Assembly: GCF_021442385.1 (NCBI RefSeq)
Contig: NZ_MUZA01000013.1
Span: forward strand, 62,001 to 126,000
Length of the DNA stretch: 64,000 bases
From: Micromonospora sp. MH99
GTDB taxonomy: Bacteria; Actinomycetota; Actinomycetes; Mycobacteriales; Micromonosporaceae
Reading direction: 5' to 3'
Shown here: positions 26,485 through 34,233 of the stretch, piece after piece
Layout: every line of letters starts with the position of its first letter
Position numbering within the stretch: the first letter of the stretch is position 1
Notes under the pieces: generated by a model
The model's input: only the letters and a program-made list of their open reading frames with translations
Database searches by the model: none
Told to the model about the DNA's origin: nothing
Translations under genes and position numbers: made by a program

Positions 26485-27878
26485 GCTCGTGCTACCGCCT
26501 TCTCGTACAGTCCCGTCAGCCGGTGGTCCGGGTCGTAGCGGTCCTTCACCGCGCGCCAGGTCTCGCCGCCGTAGAGGCGATCGAAGGCGTCCCGGTCGTA
26601 GTACGCGTCCGAGTAGAGCGACTTGTGCCCGCCCGACTCCGACACCCTGCGTTCGATCGTGCGGTTGACGTCGCCGTCGGCGGCGCCGGGCGCGATCGGA
26701 ACGCTCCCCCAGAAACCAATGTTGACGTAGTCCTGCCCCGCGTGGAGTGGATACAGCGGCCACGACCGCGCGGAACCGGGACCTTCCGGCTCGCGCAACC
26801 GCAACGGGCAGAGCCACACCGGGGTCATCCCCACGCTGCCCGCGAACCAGCGCAGGAAGTCGGCAGTGCGGTCCAGCGGGATCTCCACGTCCTGCACGAC
26901 CCGCTCGCGGGCCGGCTGGCCGCGCAGCCGGTCGATCCGGGCCGCCACCTGGTGCCGGTGCTCGAGGCGGACCAGTCGGTGGTAGACGTCGCTGCGCCGA
27001 TAACGCGCCGGCCAGAGCCTGCGCACGACCGGGTGCTGCGCGCCGAACGCCGCCGAACACCAGAACCAGTCGGTGTCCCAGCGCCACAGATAGTCGTACG
27101 CGGTCAGCACGTCCCGCGTACGCCGACGCAGCGACCGGTAGTAGATCGACTGGCCGGTGTAGTCGCTGGGCGGGTCGGCGGCGTCGGTGAACGTGCCCAG
27201 GATCAGGTACGCCTCACCGGGGCTGAACATCACGCCGTCCATCACGTCGACCGGCTCGCCGGCCCACGACCGGGTGGCGGTCACCTCGGCGATCGCGTCG
27301 GTGAGCGCCTCCAGTTGGGTGAACCGGATGTTGCGCAACGCCACGTACCGGCCGATCGGTTGCAGCTCGATGCGCAGCCGGGTGGCGTACCCCAGGCTGC
27401 CCAGCGAGTTGGGGAACGCGGTGAACAGGTCGGCGTGCTCCCCGTCCGGCCGGGCGGTGACGATCTCGCCGGAGCCGGTGAGGATGTCCATCTCGCGTAC
27501 CGATTCGTGGGGCAGGCCGTTGCGGAACGAGGTCGACTCGATCCCGAGGCCGGTCACCGCCCCGCCCAGGGTGATGGTGCGCAGTTGCGGCACCACCAGG
27601 GGCATCAGCCCGTGCGGCAGCGTCGCGTCGACCAGGTCCTCGTACGTGCACATGCCCTGCACGTCGGCGGTCCGGGCGGTCGCGTCCACCGTGAGCACCC
27701 GGTTGAGGCCGCTCACGTCGAGGCCCGGGGTCCGGGGTGCGGACCGGGGGCGGAACAGGTTGGAGGTGCGTTTGGCCAGCCGGACAGGCTCGCCCGTGGG
27801 CACCGCGGCGTACGACCGCCGCAGCGTGTCCACCGCTTCATCATGGTCAATGGGGTGATCCACACGCTCAGCGCGCAT
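26481..27878 (-). CDS. bfaA: FAD-binding oxidoreductase (10-methylene fatty acid reductase)
   Basis: The 465-residue protein has a PCMH/VAO-type FAD domain: SNLFRPR, then GLNRVLTVDATARTADVQGM, TYEDLVDATLPHGLMPLVVP and ITLGGAVTGLGIESTSFRNG, which bind the cofactor. The C-terminal cap contains aromatic residues (WRWDTDWFWCSAAFG) and ends in DRYDPDHRLTGLYEKAV. It resembles the mycobacterial Rv0449c group, also related to DIMINUTO/DWARF1 reductases. It is the upstream gene of the pair and its stop overlaps the methyltransferase start. Its promoter must lie in the 93-base gap to the divergent ybaK gene. Confidence 0.8.
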   Translation of the reverse strand: MRAERVDHPIDHDEAVDTLRRSYAAVPTGEPVRLAKRTSNLFRPRSAPRTPGLDVSGLNRVLTVDATARTADVQGMCTYEDLVDATLPHGLMPLVVPQLRTITLGGAVTGLGIESTSFRNGLPHESVREMDILTGSGEIVTARPDGEHADLFTAFPNSLGSLGYATRLRIELQPIGRYVALRNIRFTQLEALTDAIAEVTATRSWAGEPVDVMDGVMFSPGEAYLILGTFTDAADPPSDYTGQSIYYRSLRRRTRDVLTAYDYLWRWDTDWFWCSAAFGAQHPVVRRLWPARYRRSDVYHRLVRLEHRHQVAARIDRLRGQPARERVVQDVEIPLDRTADFLRWFAGSVGMTPVWLCPLRLREPEGPGSARSWPLYPLHAGQDYVNIGFWGSVPIAPGAADGDVNRTIERRVSESGGHKSLYSDAYYDRDAFDRLYGGETWRAVKDRYDPDHRLTGLYEKAVARA

Positions 27879-27971
27879 GTGATCACCTTACGCCCGGCCC
27901 CCGGAAACGGTGGGATGTCGACGCCCGCTGTTTCCCGTCCGACGCCAGGTTCGACGGTTACCGTGGCGGGC

Positions 27972-28442
27972 ATGCCGTCGCCCGCGATCGCCGCCCTGGA
28001 CTCCGCCGGACTGCCGTATCGCCTGGTCAGCCACGGTGCGGTAGGCAGCCTCGCGGAGGCCGCCGCAGCCCGTGGCGTGGCGGTCCCGGATGTGGTCAAG
28101 ACCATTGTCGTCCGCCGTGGCGCCGACGATCACCTGTTCGTGCTGACCCCCGGCGACCGGGTCATCTCCTGGCCGAAGCTGCGCGCCCTGCTCGGTGTGC
28201 AGCGCATCTCCATGCCGGACGCGGCGGGCGCCCTGGCCGCCACCGGGTACGAGCGCGGCACGATCACCCCGTTCGGCGCGAGCACCGCGTGGCCGGTGAT
28301 CGCCGACGAGCGACTGCGCGGCCGGGAGATCACCCTCGGCGCGGGCGAGCGCGGTCTCGCCGTCGCGGTCGACGCCGACGCGGCGATCACCGCCCTCGGC
28401 GCGACTGTTGCCGACGTCACCGACCCGCAGCCGACCCGCTGA
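27972..28442 (+). CDS. YbaK/EbsC-type aminoacyl-tRNA deacylase
   Basis: This 156-residue protein, ATG 27972, has the YbaK/ProX/INS editing fold: PAIAALDSAGLPYRLVSHG, then VVKTIVVRRGADDHLFVLTPGDRVISWPKLRALLG with the catalytic-position lysine in VVKT, and GYERGTITPFG near the active pocket. Such proteins remove mischarged amino acids from tRNA (Cys-tRNA-Pro and similar). The specificity cannot be told. Upstream in-frame ATG 27915 is an alternative but less family-like start. Confidence 0.85.
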   Translation: MPSPAIAALDSAGLPYRLVSHGAVGSLAEAAAARGVAVPDVVKTIVVRRGADDHLFVLTPGDRVISWPKLRALLGVQRISMPDAAGALAATGYERGTITPFGASTAWPVIADERLRGREITLGAGERGLAVAVDADAAITALGATVADVTDPQPTR

Positions 28443-28517
28443 TCCCGCCGGGCCGGCTGCCCCGCCCGGCGTGGCTCGGCTGGCCCCGACCCGCCGGACT
28501 GGGCGAGGATGGCCACT

Positions 28518-29228
28518 ATGTCCCTGCCCGAGGAGCGCCCCGATCCCGCCGGCACCGTCTACGGCGGTCGGCGGCGAGCGCGTTCCGGGCCGCTTGCCGA
28601 CCCGCTGTTGCGGGTGGCGTTGGCGGTCGGGCTGGTGGGCGTACTCCTCGGGGTGGTCTTCGCCACCGGCCTCCTCGACGGCGACGACAAACCGGTGGTA
28701 CCCGCCACCGTCGCCGCGCAGTCCGGCGCGGCCGAGCCAACCACCCCGGCGGCCGAGCCCAGCCCGACGCCCTCGGTCGAGCCGTCGCCGACCCCGTCGG
28801 CCACCCCGGCCGTCCCGACCACCGGGCCCCGCGTGTTGCGCTCGCCCTCCGGGCTCTGCCTCGGGCTCGACGGCGACGGCGAGAAGGCGCAGGCCGAGTT
28901 GGCCGCCTGCACCGGCGGCCCGGAGCAGCAGTGGGTCGTCAACCCGACCGGAACGGACACGGTGACGCTTACCAACGCCGCCCACGGACAGTGCCTCGAC
29001 GTCGAGGGCGGCAGCGGTGACGACGGCGCGAAGTTGCAGCAGTTCCCCTGCCACGGTAAGGCCAACCAGCAGTGGCGGCTGACCCCGACCGGCACCGGTC
29101 CGGTGCTGGTCGTCGCCGTGCACAGCGGCAAGTGCGCGCAGGCCGACGACGACGGCGCCGAGGCCGGGGACGAGATCCGGCAGCGGCCCTGCGACGGCCG
29201 GCCCGCCCAGCAGTGGACGGTGAGCTGA
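28518..29228 (+). CDS. Membrane-anchored ricin-type lectin domain protein
   Basis: The 236-residue product starts at ATG 28518 (GAGG nine bases upstream; ATG 28509 touches it). A short basic cytoplasmic part is followed by one transmembrane helix (LLRVALAVGLVGVLLGVVFATGLL), a Pro/Thr/Ser linker, and a ricin B beta-trefoil with three repeats ending EQQWVV, NQQWRL and AQQWTV, plus paired cysteines. The lectin domain should face outward and bind galactose- or xylose-type sugars. No catalytic domain is attached, so it is a sugar-binding surface protein. It ends one base from the convergent MFS gene. Confidence 0.8.
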   Translation: MSLPEERPDPAGTVYGGRRRARSGPLADPLLRVALAVGLVGVLLGVVFATGLLDGDDKPVVPATVAAQSGAAEPTTPAAEPSPTPSVEPSPTPSATPAVPTTGPRVLRSPSGLCLGLDGDGEKAQAELAACTGGPEQQWVVNPTGTDTVTLTNAAHGQCLDVEGGSGDDGAKLQQFPCHGKANQQWRLTPTGTGPVLVVAVHSGKCAQADDDGAEAGDEIRQRPCDGRPAQQWTVS

Positions 29229-29229
29229 C

Positions 29230-30534
29230 TCAGCCCCGGAAGCTCCACGCCCGGGGTGCGGTCGCGGCGAGGAGGACGGCCTCCGGCACGGGTCGGCCCG
29301 GCCGTCGACGTAGCAGCAACGACAGCCCGGCGGCGCCGATCGACAGGGCACCCGCCACGTACCAGGCCAGCGCGTAGTCGCCGAGCCGGTCGCGGACGAG
29401 CCCCGCGCCCGTCGCCGCGAGCGCCGCCCCGAACTGGTGGGCGGCGAACACCCAGCCGAACACGACGGCGCCGGTGCCGCCGAAGTACTCCCGGCACAGC
29501 GCGACAGTCGGCGGCACGGTGGCCACCCAGTCCAGGCCGTAGAAGACGATGAACACCAGCATGCTCGGCCGGGCGGCGCCACTGAACAGGCTCGGCAGCA
29601 CCAGCAGCGACAACCCGCGCAGGGCGTAGTACGCGCCGAGCAGCAACCGACTGTCCACCCGGTCGGTGAGCCAGCCGGAGGCGATCGTGCCGACGATGTC
29701 GAAGAGCCCCACCAGCGCGAGCAGCCCGGCCGCCGTGGTCTCGGCCATGCCGTGGTCGTGCGCGGCCGGCACGAAGTGCGTACCGACGAGGCCGTTGGTG
29801 GTGGCGCCGCAGATCGCGAACCCGCCGGCCAGCAGCCAGAACGGCCGGGTCCGGGCCGCGGCGGCCAGCGCGCCCAGCGCCCGGGTCGCCGCGCCGCCGG
29901 TCGGCGGCGGCGCGGCAACAACCTCGGTCGCGCCGTAGGCGGGCAGGTCGAGATCCGCCGGGTGTTCGCGCAGCAACCACACCACCAGGGGTACGACCGC
30001 CAGGGCGGCTCCGGCCACGACGAGCGCCGCCGTGCGCCATCCGTGGTCGCGCACTAGCACGGCGATCAGCGGCAGGAAGATCAGTTGGCCGGCCGCCCCG
30101 CCCGCGGTCAGCACGCCGGTCACGAGTCCCCGTCGACGGACGAACCAGCGCCCGGTGACCGTCGCCACGAACGCCAGCGCCATCGAGCCGGTGCCCAGGC
30201 CGACGAGGACGCCCCAGCACAGCAGCAACTGCCAGCTCGCGGTCATGAAGACCGTCAGGCCGCTGCCGGCGGCGACCAGCAGCAGCGCCACCGAGACCAC
30301 CCGGCGGATCCCGAACCGGTCCATCAGCGCGGCGGCGAACGGCGCGGTCAGCCCGTACAGGAGCAGGTTGACCGAGACGGCCGCGGAGATGGTGGCGAGC
30401 GGCCAGCCGAACTCCTCGTGCAACGGGTGCAGCAGCACCGACGGGGTGGCGCGGAAGCCGGCCGCGCCGACCAGCGCCACGAAGGCCACGGCGGCGACGA
30501 GCCAGGCGGGGTGCAGGCGACGGTTCTTGGTCAC
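29230..30534 (-). CDS. MFS transporter
   Basis: The 434-residue protein (GTG 30534) has twelve predicted helices. The loop after helix 2 carries AALMDRFGIRRVV (MFS motif A) and the second half repeats it as ASGWLTDRVDSRLLLG. The HPLHEEFGWPLATISAAVSVNLLLYGL segment resembles the oxalate/monocarboxylate-type MFS group. The substrate is unknown. It is divergent from a GlxA-type regulator gene 53 bases away, which may control it. Confidence 0.82.
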   Translation of the reverse strand: MTKNRRLHPAWLVAAVAFVALVGAAGFRATPSVLLHPLHEEFGWPLATISAAVSVNLLLYGLTAPFAAALMDRFGIRRVVSVALLLVAAGSGLTVFMTASWQLLLCWGVLVGLGTGSMALAFVATVTGRWFVRRRGLVTGVLTAGGAAGQLIFLPLIAVLVRDHGWRTAALVVAGAALAVVPLVVWLLREHPADLDLPAYGATEVVAAPPPTGGAATRALGALAAAARTRPFWLLAGGFAICGATTNGLVGTHFVPAAHDHGMAETTAAGLLALVGLFDIVGTIASGWLTDRVDSRLLLGAYYALRGLSLLVLPSLFSGAARPSMLVFIVFYGLDWVATVPPTVALCREYFGGTGAVVFGWVFAAHQFGAALAATGAGLVRDRLGDYALAWYVAGALSIGAAGLSLLLRRRPGRPVPEAVLLAATAPRAWSFRG

Positions 30535-30587
30535 GCTGATCAGTCTGAGTCGCGCCCTCGGTGGCGACGAGTGGCCGGAAAGCCATC

Positions 30588-31595
30588 ATGCGCAATAATC
30601 GGGCCATGAGCAGTGGCCCGCACCGGATCGCCGTCCTCGCCCTCGACCAGGTCATCGGCCTCGATCTGGGCACCCCGTCCCAGGTCTTCAGCACCGCCCG
30701 GGGCGCGGACGACCAGCCCCGCTACGACGTGCGGGTGTGCACCCCGGGTGGGCGGCCGGTCCGCAGCACCGCAGGCTTCCAGGTGCTCGCCGACCACGGG
30801 CTGGAGCTGCTCGACACCGCCGACACGGTGATCGTCCCGGGCATCCACGACGGCGCCGCACTGACCTCGGGCGGCATCGAGCCGGAGGTGGCCGAGGCGC
30901 TGCGGTCGGCGTACGAGCGGGGCGCCCGGATCATGTCGATCTGCACGGGGGCGTTCGTGCTGGCCGCAGCCGGTCTGCTCGACGGACGTCGGGCCACCAC
31001 CCACTGGGCGTACGCCGAGCGGTTCCGCCGCCTGTACGACCGGGTGGCCCTCGACCCGGACGTGCTCTTCATCGTCGACGACCGGGTGTTCACCTCGGCC
31101 GGAGTGGCCGCCGGCATCGACCTCTGCCTGCACGTCATCCGCCTCGACCACGGCAGCGAGGTCGCCAACCGGGCGGCCCGCCGCTGCGTGATGCCGCCGT
31201 GGCGCGACGGTGGGCAGGCGCAGTACATCGAGCAGCCGGTGCCGAAGGCGACGGACACCAGCACGGCGGGCGCCCGGGAGTGGGCGCGGCAGCGGCTGCA
31301 CGAGCCGATCGCGCTGCGCGACCTGGCCGAGCAGTCGCGGATGAGCGTGCGGACCTTCACCCGGCGCTTCCGCTCGGAGACCGGCCTGAGCCCGGCCCAG
31401 TGGCTGCTGCAGCAGCGCACCGACCACGCGCGACTGCTGTTGGAGACGACCGACCTCACCGTCGACCAGATCGCCAGCCGCTGCGGTTTCGGTACGACGG
31501 CGGCCCTACGCCAGCAACTCCACCAACGCGTCGGCGTGGCCCCGTCCACCTACCGCCGCACCTTCCACCCTCGCCCCGAGCTGATCAACCCCTGA
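30588..31595 (+). CDS. GlxA-family AraC-type transcriptional regulator
   Basis: The 335-residue protein has an N-terminal DJ-1/PfpI domain (HRIAVLALDQVIGLDLG; nucleophile-elbow cysteine in SICTGAFVLAAAGLLDG) and a C-terminal AraC domain with two HTH units (ALRDLAEQSRMSVRTFTRRFR and TVDQIASRCGFGTTAALRQQL). These regulators sense small metabolites through the inactive amidase-like domain. GGAAAG five bases before ATG 30588 favours that start; ATG 30606 is an alternative. Target genes are not evident beyond the divergent MFS gene. Confidence 0.85.
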   Translation: MRNNRAMSSGPHRIAVLALDQVIGLDLGTPSQVFSTARGADDQPRYDVRVCTPGGRPVRSTAGFQVLADHGLELLDTADTVIVPGIHDGAALTSGGIEPEVAEALRSAYERGARIMSICTGAFVLAAAGLLDGRRATTHWAYAERFRRLYDRVALDPDVLFIVDDRVFTSAGVAAGIDLCLHVIRLDHGSEVANRAARRCVMPPWRDGGQAQYIEQPVPKATDTSTAGAREWARQRLHEPIALRDLAEQSRMSVRTFTRRFRSETGLSPAQWLLQQRTDHARLLLETTDLTVDQIASRCGFGTTAALRQQLHQRVGVAPSTYRRTFHPRPELINP

Positions 31596-31608
31596 CCCCC
31601 ACACCCCG

Positions 31609-31678
31609 CGATCTTGCGCTTTCGGTCGCCGAGATGCCCTTTGTGCACACCGTTGTCGAGACCGAATATGCAAGATCG
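31609..31678. repeat. Intergenic dyad repeat, type A
   Basis: Arms at 31610-31627 (GATCTTGCGCTTTCGGTC) and 31660-31677 are complementary at 15 of 18 bases around a 32-base centre. The element fills the gap between the convergent GlxA and DinB-like genes. It looks like a small mobile or RNA-forming intergenic repeat rather than a simple terminator. Confidence 0.6.
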
Positions 31679-31700
31679 GCGAGGGCCCTCGGGCTGCGGC

Positions 31701-32168
31701 TCAGGTACGGAGCAGGTGCAGCTGGGACTGGTGTTTGGGCAGGTGCACGCGGGTGTGCAGGTCGAGGGTGCGGGACCAGGGCAGCGGCTCGTCCACGATG
31801 AGGTCGAAGCCCTCGCGCAGGTGCGTCTCGACCGGGGTGTCGGCGGCCAGGCCGAGCTGATCGACCAGCCCGCACAGCCGGTCGCTGGTGTCGTGCAGCA
31901 GCGCGGTCAGGCCACGCAGACCACCGTGCTCGGCGGCGAGCGCGTCGAGCTGCGGACGGTGGATGTCCTCTTCCAGCTCGTAGTAGGCGAACGGCGACCC
32001 GGCCAGCAGCGCCTCGGTGGCCTGGATCATCAGCTCGTCGTTGGCGACCAGATGCGCGACGATCTGCTCCGCGCTGAGCTGCCCCTCCGGAGCCGGACCA
32101 AACGTCGCCCCGTCGATCTCGGCGAACACCCCGTCATAAGCGCGCCGCAAGCCACCAGTCTCCACCAC
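31701..32168 (-). CDS. DinB-like superfamily protein
   Basis: The 155-residue helical protein starts at GTG 32168 (or the adjacent GTG 32165). Histidines in EQIVAHLVAND and VHLPKHQSQL fall where DinB-like/maleylpyruvate isomerase proteins bind a metal at the centre of a four-helix bundle. Such proteins in actinobacteria often use mycothiol or bacillithiol. The exact reaction is unknown. It is flanked on both sides by different intergenic dyad repeats. Confidence 0.65.
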   Translation of the reverse strand: MVETGGLRRAYDGVFAEIDGATFGPAPEGQLSAEQIVAHLVANDELMIQATEALLAGSPFAYYELEEDIHRPQLDALAAEHGGLRGLTALLHDTSDRLCGLVDQLGLAADTPVETHLREGFDLIVDEPLPWSRTLDLHTRVHLPKHQSQLHLLRT

Positions 32169-32193
32169 ACCCCCACCCCACCCGCCCCACCGC

Positions 32194-32268
32194 GTCGATC
32201 ATGGCGTTGTGGTGACCGGTTCACCCGGATGAGCGGCATTTGCCACCCAGGACAACTCCATGATCGAC
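32194..32268. repeat. Intergenic dyad repeat, type B
   Basis: Arms at 32194-32210 (GTCGATCATGGCGTTGT) and 32252-32268 are complementary at 16 of 17 bases around a 41-base centre. It lies between the VWA gene's stop and the DinB-like start and differs in sequence from type A on the other side of that gene. Confidence 0.6.
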
Positions 32269-32278
32269 ACGGGTCGGT

Positions 32279-34231
32279 TCAGCGGCGGGACTGGCGGGAG
32301 CGGAGGTAGTCGGACACCACGTACTCGCCCAGGTCGTCGGTGTCGGGAGTGAACATGCGACCCCGGCTGCGCCGGGCCACCGCGTCGACGAAGCGGCGCA
32401 GACCCGGGTCGTCGCCGAGCATGAACAGGTTGAGAGTGGCGCCGTAGCGGCTCAGCTTGTCCACCTCACGGACGGTCGCCTCGATCGTCTCCGGCAGCGG
32501 CGGCCAGTGGAACAGCGCCTCGCCGTCGTCCGGGTCCAGGTGGGCGGTCGGCTCCCCGTCGGTGACCACCAGCACCACCGGCTCGGCGTCCGGATGGCGG
32601 CGCAGGTGCCGAGCGGCCAGCCGCAACGCGTGCTGAAGGTTAGTCCCCTGCTCCATGTCGGGCTCCACCGCCGCCAGCTCCTGCTGGGTGAGGGTCATCG
32701 CCTCCCGACCGAAGCCCACGATCTGCAACGCGTCCTGCGGGAAACGGGTCTCCATCAGGTGCGCCAACGCCAGCGCCGTCTGCTTCATCGGCCCCCAACG
32801 ACCCTGCGAGATCATCGAGTACGACAGGTCGACGCAGAGCACCACCGCCGCGGAGGCCCGCTTCTCGGTCTCCACCACCTCGAAGTCGTCCACCGCGAGC
32901 TGAAGCGGAACTGTCGGGCCGGCCCGGCGGACCGCCCGGGTCAGCGTGCGGACCACGTCCAACGGCTGCTCGTCGCCGTACTCCCAGGGGCGGGACGCGC
33001 CGCTGACCTCGCCGGCGGCGCCCGCCGAGCGCAGGTCGTGCTGGCCCCGCGGCCCGGCGGTCAGTTCGGCGAAGACCCGCCGCAGCGCGGTGCCACCGAG
33101 TCGGCGCAACGCCTTCGGGCTCAGCGTGAGCCCGTCCGCGTCCCGACTCACCCAACCCTGCCGGCGTAGCTCCCGCTCCAGATCACGCAGTCGGCGTACG
33201 TCGTCGGCGGCGTCCCGGCCCAGCGTCCGGGCCACCGCGTCGACGTCCACGTCGTCCAGCGTGGCTCCGGGGTGTTCCTGGTCGAGCTGGTCCAGCAGGT
33301 CGTCCAGCTCGCCAATCTCACCCAGCGCCCCGGCGGCGTCGGCGTAGTCCAGCGGCTGCTCACCCCGGACCCGCTCGCCACGCCCCCACCGCAGATCCGG
33401 TCGCAGCGCCCGCAGGTTGGCGTCGAGCGCGGACAGCTCCCCGGCGAGACGGTCGCCGAGTGACTGCCGCATCAGGCCGGCCAGCTCGGCGCGCTGCCGC
33501 TCGGAGAGCGAGTTCATCAGCCGCTCACCGGCCGCCGAGCGGCGGGCCAGCACGTCGATCAGCTCGTCGACAGTCTCCGGCTGCTCCGGGAAGAAGTCAC
33601 CGTGCCGGCGCATGAACTCGGCGAACGCGTCGGTGGTGTCCTCCGCGCGGCCGTGCCGGGCCAGCAGGTCGTTCAGGTCCCGCATCATCTCGGCGAGCCG
33701 CTGCTGCGCCGCCGGATCGGCCGACGCGCGCACCGCGTCGCGCAGCCCGGCGAACCGCTGACCGAGGACGTCGTCGCGGAGCTGGTCGAGGATCTGCTGG
33801 TACGAGCGGCGGGCGTCCTCGCTGGCCCACTGGTAGCCGGACAGCTCCTCGACCGCCCGCGCAGTCGAGCGGGGCAGGTTGTCCAGCACCGCCTCGGCGA
33901 ACCGCGCGTCGTCGTCGTCGCGGCCCCGCAGCTCGTCGCGCTCGGCAGCGAGGGCCTGGTCGAGCAGCGCCTGTGCGCGGGTCACCGCACCGTCGAGATC
34001 GCCACGGCGCAGCGCCTCGCGGCGCAGCCGTCGCGCCCGGGCGGCCAGGTCGTCGAGCCCGCCACGCCCCAGCGGGCCACGGCGCAGCAGGTCGCGCAGC
34101 GCCTCCCGCAGGCTGCCGCCGGCCAGCACCTCGGCGCCGACCGCGTCCACCGCCTCACGCACGTCGTACGGGGGTGCGAGCGGGTCGGGCCCGCCGTTCC
34201 ACTGCCCGTACCGGAACCGGTTACCGGCCAT
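32279..34231 (-). CDS. VWA-domain protein, partner of MoxR-type ATPase
   Basis: This 650-residue protein begins two bases after the ATPase gene's stop. The first 430 residues are charged and helical. The C-terminal 200 form a von Willebrand A domain with a complete metal site: D-L-S-Y-S near residue 465, the threonine in GTNLQHAL and the aspartate in VTDGEP. MoxR ATPases and VWA proteins act together as chaperones that insert metal or assemble complexes (as in magnesium chelatase, CoxD/CoxE or NorQ/NorD). The client is not evident from neighbours. Confidence 0.85.
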   Translation of the reverse strand: MAGNRFRYGQWNGGPDPLAPPYDVREAVDAVGAEVLAGGSLREALRDLLRRGPLGRGGLDDLAARARRLRREALRRGDLDGAVTRAQALLDQALAAERDELRGRDDDDARFAEAVLDNLPRSTARAVEELSGYQWASEDARRSYQQILDQLRDDVLGQRFAGLRDAVRASADPAAQQRLAEMMRDLNDLLARHGRAEDTTDAFAEFMRRHGDFFPEQPETVDELIDVLARRSAAGERLMNSLSERQRAELAGLMRQSLGDRLAGELSALDANLRALRPDLRWGRGERVRGEQPLDYADAAGALGEIGELDDLLDQLDQEHPGATLDDVDVDAVARTLGRDAADDVRRLRDLERELRRQGWVSRDADGLTLSPKALRRLGGTALRRVFAELTAGPRGQHDLRSAGAAGEVSGASRPWEYGDEQPLDVVRTLTRAVRRAGPTVPLQLAVDDFEVVETEKRASAAVVLCVDLSYSMISQGRWGPMKQTALALAHLMETRFPQDALQIVGFGREAMTLTQQELAAVEPDMEQGTNLQHALRLAARHLRRHPDAEPVVLVVTDGEPTAHLDPDDGEALFHWPPLPETIEATVREVDKLSRYGATLNLFMLGDDPGLRRFVDAVARRSRGRMFTPDTDDLGEYVVSDYLRSRQSRR

Positions 34232-34233
34232 GG

